Source: Sphingomonas sp. | GTDB taxonomy: Bacteria > Pseudomonadota > Alphaproteobacteria > Sphingomonadales > Sphingomonadaceae | Assembly (NCBI GenBank): GCA_021154945.1 | Contig: JAJNQF010000347.1 | Location: forward strand, 1 to 9,547 | DNA length: 9,547 nucleotides | Reading direction: 5' to 3' | The notes under the pieces: model-generated | The model's input: the letters and a program-made list of their open reading frames with translations, nothing else | What the model was told of the DNA's origin: nothing | Database searches by the model: none | Position numbers and translations under genes: made by a program | Part shown: piece by piece, positions 6,051 to 9,547 of the stretch | Layout: each line of letters begins with the position of its first letter | How positions within the stretch are numbered: the stretch's first letter is position 1

Positions 6051-6920
6051 GTGCAGACGATCGGTGTGATTGGTGCAGGCCAGATGGGCGCGGGGATCGC
6101 GCAGGTTTCGGCGCAGGCGGGGTACCGGGTGCTGCTGGCCGACGTGTCGCTGGAGACGGCCGAGAAAGGCAAGGCGGGGATCGTCAAGGCGCTCGGCCGG
6201 CTGGTCGAGAAGGAGAAGATCGCGGGTGAGGCGCGCGATGCGGCGCTGGCGCTGATCGAGCCGGTCGCGAGTGTGGCGGACATGGGCGACTGTGCGATCG
6301 TCGTCGAGGCGGCGACCGAGCGCGAGGGCGTCAAGCGCGCGATCTTCGCCGAGGTCGACAAGGTGCTGGGGCCGGATGCGATCCTGGCGTCGAACACGTC
6401 GTCGATCCCGATCACGCGGCTGGCGCAGGCGGCGCCCGATCCGGCGCGGTTCATGGGCGTGCATTTCTTCAATCCGGTGCCGGTGATGCGGCCGATCGAG
6501 CTGATCCGCGGTCTGGCGACCTCGGACGCGACGGTGGCGGCGGTCGAGGCGTTTGCGGAAAAGCTCGGTAAGCAGGTGGTGCATGCGAACGACGCGCCGG
6601 GCTTCATCGTCAACCGCGTGCTGATGCCGATGATCAACGAGGCGTGCTTCGCGCTCGGCGAAGGCGTGGCGAGCGTGCGCGACATCGATCTCGCGTGCCA
6701 GCTCGGGCTGAACCATCCGATGGGGCCGCTGACGCTGGCGGATTTCATCGGGCTCGATACGTGCCTGGAGATTACGCGCGTGCTGTTCGAGGGGACCGGC
6801 GATCCGAAGTTTCGGCCGGCGCCGGTGCTGGTGAAGTATGTCGAGGCCGGGTGGTTCGGGCGGAAGACCGGGCGCGGGTTTTATGATTATTCGGGGGCGG
6901 AGCCTGTGCCTACTCGGTGA
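6051..6920 (+). CDS. 3-Hydroxybutyryl-CoA dehydrogenase (3-hydroxyacyl-CoA dehydrogenase family)
   Basis: The enzyme interconverts (S)-3-hydroxybutyryl-CoA and acetoacetyl-CoA with NAD(P), in butanoate/fatty-acid metabolism in the cytoplasm. The 289 residues are full length. The Rossmann domain (about 1-185) starts with IGVIGAGQMGAGIAQ (4-18), and D31 at the end of beta-strand 2 suggests NAD(H) preference. The C-terminal dimerisation domain covers about 187-279 and ends with GRKTGRGFYDY (270-280). Catalytic residues S117 (SNTSSIP), H138 (GVHFFNP), E150 (RPIE) and N188 (FIVNR) have the same spacing as Ser137, His158, Glu170 and Asn208 of the human mitochondrial enzyme. It starts with GTG, chosen by AGGAG six bases upstream and by the family N-terminus. 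In many alphaproteobacteria hbd follows etfB-etfA; no etf genes are present here. Such genes are often named hbd or paaH; I leave the symbol open. Confidence 0.95.
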   Translation: MQTIGVIGAGQMGAGIAQVSAQAGYRVLLADVSLETAEKGKAGIVKALGRLVEKEKIAGEARDAALALIEPVASVADMGDCAIVVEAATEREGVKRAIFAEVDKVLGPDAILASNTSSIPITRLAQAAPDPARFMGVHFFNPVPVMRPIELIRGLATSDATVAAVEAFAEKLGKQVVHANDAPGFIVNRVLMPMINEACFALGEGVASVRDIDLACQLGLNHPMGPLTLADFIGLDTCLEITRVLFEGTGDPKFRPAPVLVKYVEAGWFGRKTGRGFYDYSGAEPVPTR

Positions 6921-7003
6921 GGGGGCTCCTCACACCGTCATCGTCGCGTGTTTTCGTCTTCTGGAGGGAACGCCCTGCGCTGGGGACTGTCTTGCGATAG
7001 TCC
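6917..7003 (+). terminator. Hairpins downstream of hbd
   Basis: GTGAGG (6917-6922) pairs with CCTCAC (6928-6933), overlapping the stop codon. A second hairpin, GGACTGTC (6984-6991) with GATAGTCC (6996-7003), one G-T pair, loop TTGC, lies further on. A run GTGTTTTCGTCTT (6948-6960) falls between them but is not directly attached to the first stem. These may end the hbd transcript; the evidence is structural only. The rest of the gap to 7078 holds no gene I can support. Confidence 0.3.
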
Positions 7004-7078
7004 ATTGCGGACCTCCGCGATGTATGAGCATTTGCATGGCACGGGGACGAATGCGCGGCGATTGACGGGCGAATTAAA

Positions 7079-7780
7079 ATGACAGCGGCTCACTATGGAA
7101 TCGGGGCGTACACGATCCCTGAAGCTGCACGCCTGATCGGAATGACAGCGTCGCGGCTCCGGCGCTGGCTGTACGGCTATGACTATGATGGCGGCCATGA
7201 CGGCGGAGGCGGCATGCAGCCGCCACTCTGGCAGCCGCAGTACGACGTCGAGGCGGATGGCCAACTGCTGGGTTTTCGCGACCTGGTTGAAGCGCGGATC
7301 GTTGCCGCGCTGACCAAAGCGCATTTTGGTTTGCCGACCATTCGCGCCTGCATCACCGCGGCGCGCGATCTGCTCGGCGACGAACGGCCTTTTTCGACGC
7401 GTGCGTTCAAAACTGACGGGCGCAGGCTGTTTCTCGACATTACGGACGGGGTTCAAGATCCCGCGATGTACGACCTGAAGGCGAGACAACGGGTATTCCG
7501 CGACGTCGTGATGCCGTCGCTGTCCGACTTGGATTTCGGGTCCGATGCTGCCGAGAGGTGGTGGTTGGTTCCGGGGAAGCGCACGATCGTCGCCGATCCC
7601 GAGCGTTCGTTCGGGCAGCCTATCGTGGCGGCATCCGGACTGCTGACGGCTCGCGTCGTGCAGGAATTGAAGGCCGAAGGATCGGTAGAACGGGTTGCCA
7701 AGCTGTACGATCTACCCGTCCGTGCAATCCGCGATGCGCTCAGGTTCGAAAGCGATCTCCAGCTGCGTAAGGCGGCTTGA
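7079..7780 (+). CDS. DUF433 antitoxin-like protein with N-terminal helix-turn-helix
   Basis: This is a 233-residue protein. The N-terminus GAYTIPEAARLIGMTASRLRRWLYGY (split as GAYTIPEAARLIG, 9-21, and SRLRRWLYGY, 25-34) is a MerR-like helix-turn-helix. A glycine/histidine-rich linker (38-45) and a helical middle part (LLGFRDLVEARIVAALTKAHFGLPTIRACI, about 63-92) follow. The C-terminal part, FGQPIVAASGLLTARVV (178-194) with SVERVAKLYDLPVRAIRDALRFE (202-224), is a DUF433-type HTH. DUF433 proteins are predicted antitoxins of DUF5615 toxins, and such a gene overlaps this one directly. The protein is much longer than the minimal DUF433 antitoxin (about 80 residues). Two DNA-binding ends suggest it also represses its own operon; this is inference. 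ATG 7079 gives the family-like N-terminus; the ribosome binding site is weak (ACGGG). Confidence 0.82.
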   Translation: MTAAHYGIGAYTIPEAARLIGMTASRLRRWLYGYDYDGGHDGGGGMQPPLWQPQYDVEADGQLLGFRDLVEARIVAALTKAHFGLPTIRACITAARDLLGDERPFSTRAFKTDGRRLFLDITDGVQDPAMYDLKARQRVFRDVVMPSLSDLDFGSDAAERWWLVPGKRTIVADPERSFGQPIVAASGLLTARVVQELKAEGSVERVAKLYDLPVRAIRDALRFESDLQLRKAA

Positions 7781-8169
7781 AACTTTTCATCGACAACAAT
7801 CTTCCACCGCGGCTCGCGCGGGGATTGGCAGCGTTGTTTCAGGGTGATCACGAGGTCGTCTGCCACCGGGATAAATACGGCGATACGCACCTTCTCGACG
7901 AAGAATGGATACCCGCTCTCGGTGTCGAGGGAGATTGGGTGGTGCTGTCCGGCGATCTCAATATCGCGCGACGGCGTCCCCAGCGGGAGTTGTTCTTCCG
8001 GTCCCGCCTGGTTGGTTTCTTTCCGCGCGCGGCAGTGATGGAGTTGCCGTTGCCCAAGAAGGCCGCGCGCATCTTGAGTGTGTGGGATCGGATGGTCGGT
8101 TTGGCTCGCGACGTGCGGCCGGGGGTGTTCGAGCTCCAGCAGCGAGGCGAGCAATTTCGCGCGTTGTGA
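7777..8169 (+). CDS. DUF5615 PIN-like protein, predicted toxin (TTG start)
   Basis: This is a 130-residue protein starting KLFIDNNLPPRLARGL (2-17) after the initiator, the typical opening of DUF5615/Mut7-C-like PIN-fold proteins. The first acidic residue is D6. Later acidic residues at D36, D41/E42 (HLLDEEW) and D60 in VVLSGDLNI (56-63) occupy the order expected for a metal-dependent nuclease site. It is predicted to be the toxin partner of the DUF433 protein. Its RNase activity and target are not shown by the sequence. The start is TTG 7777, in a TTGA overlap with the antitoxin stop, with AAGG four bases upstream. The next in-frame ATG is far inside the protein, so TTG is required to keep the conserved N-terminus. 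Weak TTG initiation plus coupling would keep the toxin below the antitoxin, a common arrangement. Confidence 0.82.
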   Translation: MKLFIDNNLPPRLARGLAALFQGDHEVVCHRDKYGDTHLLDEEWIPALGVEGDWVVLSGDLNIARRRPQRELFFRSRLVGFFPRAAVMELPLPKKAARILSVWDRMVGLARDVRPGVFELQQRGEQFRAL

Positions 8170-8230
8170 CCACCCGAGGATCTGACGGCTAGGTCTGCGA
8201 GTGCGATGATCGCTGGCATCCTCTTGTTCT

Positions 8231-8274
8231 CCCGCGAAGGCGGGAGCCCAGACTGGGTCCCCGCCTTCGCGGGG
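8231..8274. repeat. Palindromic repeat of two facing GCGAAGGC units
   Basis: CCCGCGAAGGCGGG (8231-8244) is the perfect reverse complement of 8260-8273. CCCAG (8247-8251) and CTGGG (8253-8257) continue the symmetry towards a single-base centre, so almost the whole 44 bp is palindromic. Each arm contains its own small palindrome (CCGCCTTCGCGG type). It is related to the element at 1-88. It lies 61 bp after the toxin gene and could serve as its mRNA end, though no T-tract follows. The flanking sequence 8170-8230 has no other feature I can support. Confidence 0.75.
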
Positions 8275-8309
8275 AAACGGGATTGCTGTCCGGCTTCGCG
8301 ATATCGGTG

Positions 8310-8324
8310 TAACCAGATCGGTTA
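8310..8324. promoter_or_regulatory. TAACC-N5-GGTTA palindrome upstream of the -35
   Basis: This is a perfect 5-bp inverted repeat with a 5-bp spacer, AT-rich against its surroundings, ending six bases before the -35 at 8331. That position suits an activator that contacts RNA polymerase. Its minus strand reads TTAACC (8325-8320), like a CtrA half-site, but the second half needed for the full CtrA motif is missing. The bound protein is unknown. Confidence 0.4.
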
Positions 8325-8330
8325 AGCCGC

Positions 8331-8359
8331 TTGACATCGTCACGCTCGTTTGGTACATA
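8331..8359 (+). promoter_or_regulatory. Predicted promoter upstream of the terminase genes
   Basis: A perfect -35 TTGACA (8331-8336) and TACATA (8354-8359) are separated by 17 bp; the -10 matches the consensus only partly. The start site would be near 8365. It is the best -35 in the window and points into the terminase genes through a leader of at least 120 nt. Any reading of the terminase frame from 8350 would start inside this promoter and is therefore wrong. Confidence 0.6.
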
Positions 8360-8367
8360 ACAGGAAC
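8353..8367. promoter_or_regulatory. LexA-like site over the -10 and start site
   Basis: GTAC-ATAACAG-GAAC matches the alphaproteobacterial LexA box GAAC-N7-GAAC with one mismatch in the first half. It covers the -10 and the expected start site, where a repressor would block initiation. If functional, the terminase promoter would be part of the DNA-damage response. A single near-match is weak evidence by itself. Confidence 0.4.
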
Positions 8368-8454
8368 GCTGAAGAATTGCGGGTCGGGCTATTGGCTCGG
8401 GGGGAGAGAGGCCGGGACGGTCGGGGTGGGAGCCTCGGGTGTCGCCGGCCTTTT
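8366..8454 (+). other. Possible attenuated leader or small RNA
   Basis: The stretch between the predicted start site and 8454 is G-rich and non-coding. GAGAGGCCGG (8406-8415) can pair with CCGGCCTTTT (8445-8454), counting two G-T pairs, and an inner GAC/GTC pair extends the stem with a one-base bulge. The right arm ends in TTTT, as in a factor-independent terminator, though the T-run is short and partly in the stem. The product would be an RNA of about 90 nt, or a leader that limits readthrough into the terminase genes. Confidence 0.3.
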
Positions 8455-8467
8455 CGCGTTCTGGCGG

Positions 8468-8501
8468 TTTGGTTCGCATGTTTGGTTCGCATGTTTGGTT
8501 C
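8468..8501 (+). repeat. 13-bp tandem repeat, 2.6 copies
   Basis: TTTGGTTCGCATG occurs at 8468-8480 and 8481-8493, followed by the partial copy TTTGGTTC (8494-8501). Each full copy carries an ATG, but because 13 is not a multiple of three only the second (8491) is in the terminase frame. This could vary by slippage. Confidence 0.75.
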
Positions 8502-8594
8502 AAAGGGGCGGGGGCGCGGGATGGTGAGCTTTCGGAAGACGGGGGCGATTGCCGATACACATGCTTGTGTCCCGCCGGTTGGGCGTGGCGCGAC

Positions 8595-8600
8595 TATAAT
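8595..8600 (+). promoter_or_regulatory. Consensus -10 hexamer before the small terminase
   Basis: TATAAT is a perfect -10 in very GC-rich DNA. A start at about 8607 would leave a 22-nt leader that includes GGAG (8618-8621), seven bases before GTG 8629. No -35 is found at 16-18 bp spacing (CCGCCG region), so an activator or chance match is possible. Confidence 0.35.
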
Positions 8601-8628
8601 CGGCACGTGCAAGAACCGGAGTATTCAG

Positions 8629-9297
8629 GTGCGCGCGCCGCGCTTCGACGGGTGGACCAAGGCGCGGCGGGCGCAATTCCTGGGCGTACTGGGAACGAGC
8701 TGCAACGTCAGGGCCGCCGCTGCGGCTGTCGGCATGGGGTTTGGGACCGCGTATGCGCTGAGGCTCCGCGATCCCGCCTTTGCAGCGGCGTGGGCGGCGG
8801 CGCTGGCCGACGGGTATGATCGGCTCGAGGAGGTGTTGCTCGCCGCGGCGATCGCCGGGCTGAGCGGAGATTTCGTGGCTGAGACGTCCGACGGTGACAC
8901 GCGTGTCGCCGGGGACTTGGCTTGCGAGGCTGCCAGCGACGGCGCCATCGATTCCGGCAGCGATCTTGGGGGCATTTCGGTGCCGGATACGGGTGTCGTG
9001 CGGCTGGCGAGCATGCAGGCGGTGCAGGTTGCGCTGGCGATGCTGGGTCGGTTTCGCACCGCGCAGGCGAAGGGCGGGAAACGACCGAAATCGCATCGGC
9101 GGCGCGCGACCGTCGAGGAGACCAATGCTTCGATCGCAAAGAAACTGGATGCCTTGGCCAAGCGGCTGGTGGCGGCGCCGGCGGTGATCGTCCTGGGCGG
9201 CGTGGTTGGTGATGACGGGAACGGAGCCGGGGCTGGTGCTGGGGCTGGAGCCGGCGCTGGGATGATCCTGACGAATGGCGCGCAGCATGAGCGATGA
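8629..9297 (+). CDS. Small terminase subunit-like protein (TerS / GTA gene 1-like)
   Basis: This protein is predicted to bind DNA and recruit the large terminase for DNA packaging into phage or GTA heads. From GTG 8629 there are 222 residues. The core is PRFDGWTKARRAQFLGVL (4-21), CNVRAAAAAVGMGFGTAYAL (25-44) as a helix-turn-helix, and RDPAFAAAWAAALADGYDRLEEVLL (split: RDPAFAAAWAAAL 47-59, DRLEEVLL 64-71). This pattern is what I know from alphaproteobacterial small terminases near large-terminase genes. A basic segment (KRPKSHRRR) and TVEETNASIAKKLDALAKRL follow, then a 13-residue Gly-Ala run. GTG 8629 has a good GGAG site. In-frame ATGs at 8491 and 8521 would add 46 or 36 unconserved, low-complexity residues. 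It overlaps the next gene by 11 bp. Confidence 0.62.
   Translation: MRAPRFDGWTKARRAQFLGVLGTSCNVRAAAAAVGMGFGTAYALRLRDPAFAAAWAAALADGYDRLEEVLLAAAIAGLSGDFVAETSDGDTRVAGDLACEAASDGAIDSGSDLGGISVPDTGVVRLASMQAVQVALAMLGRFRTAQAKGGKRPKSHRRRATVEETNASIAKKLDALAKRLVAAPAVIVLGGVVGDDGNGAGAGAGAGAGAGMILTNGAQHER
9223..9261 (+). repeat. Gly-Ala dipeptide run in the terminase tail
   Basis: Alternating GGN-GCN codons encode 13 residues of (Gly-Ala)n near the C-terminus of the small terminase. The third codon positions vary, so it is not a fresh microsatellite expansion. It is a flexible tail not expected to be catalytic. Confidence 0.75.
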
Positions 9298-9547
9298 CCG
9301 GTCTGGCGAGGGAGTGCGTAGCGTGGCCGATGAAACCGACCGCTTGGCTCTGGAGGATTCGAGGAGCAATTCAGACGGTCGTGCGCCTGAAGCGGTATGC
9401 GGGACAGAGGGTGAAGGCGTTACCGGGAGTGGTCGGGCGGGGAGTGGTCGGGCCGGGAATGGCCGGGATGTGATCGCGGAGCTCGCGGCGTTGCCCGCGG
9501 CACGACGGGCACGGCTGGTCGGGATGCTGACCGCGGCCGAGCAGCAT
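9287..9547 (+). CDS. Probable large terminase subunit, N-terminal part (runs off the window)
   Basis: The open frame starts at ATG 9287, inside the end of the small-terminase gene in another frame, and is still open at the last base (87 residues visible). Residues 1-60 are a hydrophilic, low-complexity extension with a GSGRA-GSGRA-GNGRD repeat. Residues 61-87, VIAELAALPAARRARL then VGMLTAAEQH, match the N-terminal helix seen in alphaproteobacterial large terminases ('...LPxxxRxxLLxxLTxxEa') ahead of the ATPase domain. The Walker A motif lies beyond the window, so the call rests on this short match and on the upstream small terminase. The 11-bp overlap implies translational coupling. No strong ribosome binding site is seen, and a later GTG could be the true start. 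Confidence 0.6.
   Translation, partial: MSDDRSGEGVRSVADETDRLALEDSRSNSDGRAPEAVCGTEGEGVTGSGRAGSGRAGNGRDVIAELAALPAARRARLVGMLTAAEQH
9425..9469 (+). repeat. 15-bp in-frame tandem repeat, three copies
   Basis: Three units (9425-9439, 9440-9454, 9455-9469) of GGGAGTGGTCGGGCG-type sequence encode GSGRA, GSGRA and GNGRD. The first two differ at one base; the third has diverged. As a multiple of three it can expand or contract without breaking the frame. Confidence 0.75.

Noticed and set aside
7062..7080. TTGACG and TAAAAT as promoter of the antitoxin operon
   Set aside because: The two hexamers are only seven bases apart, and neither has a partner at 16-18 bp; the operon promoter remains unidentified.
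8309..8336. CtrA binding site (TTAA-N7-TTAA) near the terminase promoter
   Set aside because: Only one TTAA/TTAACC half is present; the bases at the required N7 spacing do not match on either side.
8468..8501. CRISPR-like repeat
   Set aside because: Units of 13 bp are directly adjacent with no spacers and there are only 2.6 copies; it is a simple tandem repeat.
9294..9468. ATG 9294 (ATGA overlap) as start of the gene after the small terminase
   Set aside because: This frame reaches a stop near 9470 and lacks the LAALPAARRARL match; the frame from ATG 9287 stays open to the window end.

Overview
The window is GC-rich (roughly two thirds G+C) with dense, mostly plus-strand coding and short intergenic gaps. 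Protein families and intergenic repeats point to an alphaproteobacterium, most likely a sphingomonad (Sphingomonas or a close relative). Supporting signs are a HIG1-type twin-transmembrane protein beside a PduO-type adenosyltransferase, a DUF1176 envelope protein, a DUF433/DUF5615 pair, 'CCGCCTTCGCGG'-type palindromes, and the start of a terminase operon of the kind found in Rhodobacter-type gene transfer agent (GTA) clusters or prophages.

Layout. Bases 1-88 hold a palindromic repeat. A minus-strand DUF3147 membrane protein (135-485) is divergent from a small HIG1-domain protein (602-832). A repeat-rich gap (833-1084) follows, with a perfect 28-bp inverted repeat. Next come an ATP:cob(I)alamin adenosyltransferase (1085-1678) and the ergothioneine genes egtB (1740-3023) and egtD (3023-4000), which overlap by one base. 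A small DUF2059-like secreted-protein candidate (4087-4638) then faces a minus-strand DUF1176 protein (4816-5979). 3-Hydroxybutyryl-CoA dehydrogenase (6051-6920) starts with GTG.

The right third is accessory in character. A large DUF433 antitoxin-like protein with an N-terminal helix-turn-helix (7079-7780) overlaps a DUF5615 PIN-like toxin candidate (7777-8169). A palindromic repeat (8231-8274) follows. Then comes a strong promoter-like region carrying a TAACC-N5-GGTTA palindrome upstream and a LexA-like GTAC-N7-GAAC site over the -10. Its leader holds a terminator-like stem. A small-terminase-like gene (best start GTG 8629, end 9297) and the 5' end of a probable large terminase (9287 to the window edge) complete the window.

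How the genes work together. EgtD makes hercynine from histidine, and EgtB adds the sulfur in an O2- and iron-dependent step. No egtA, egtC or egtE is visible, so the sulfur donor (cysteine or gamma-glutamylcysteine) and the final C-S lyase must be inferred or lie elsewhere. The adenosyltransferase and Hbd belong to cofactor and acyl-CoA metabolism. From memory, in many alphaproteobacteria these two flank etfB-etfA, so egtBD may sit in a rearranged locus. The terminase pair marks the left border of a packaging cluster. Its upstream region is the most intriguing unexplained part of the window, as a possible damage- or activator-controlled, attenuated promoter next to a toxin-antitoxin pair.
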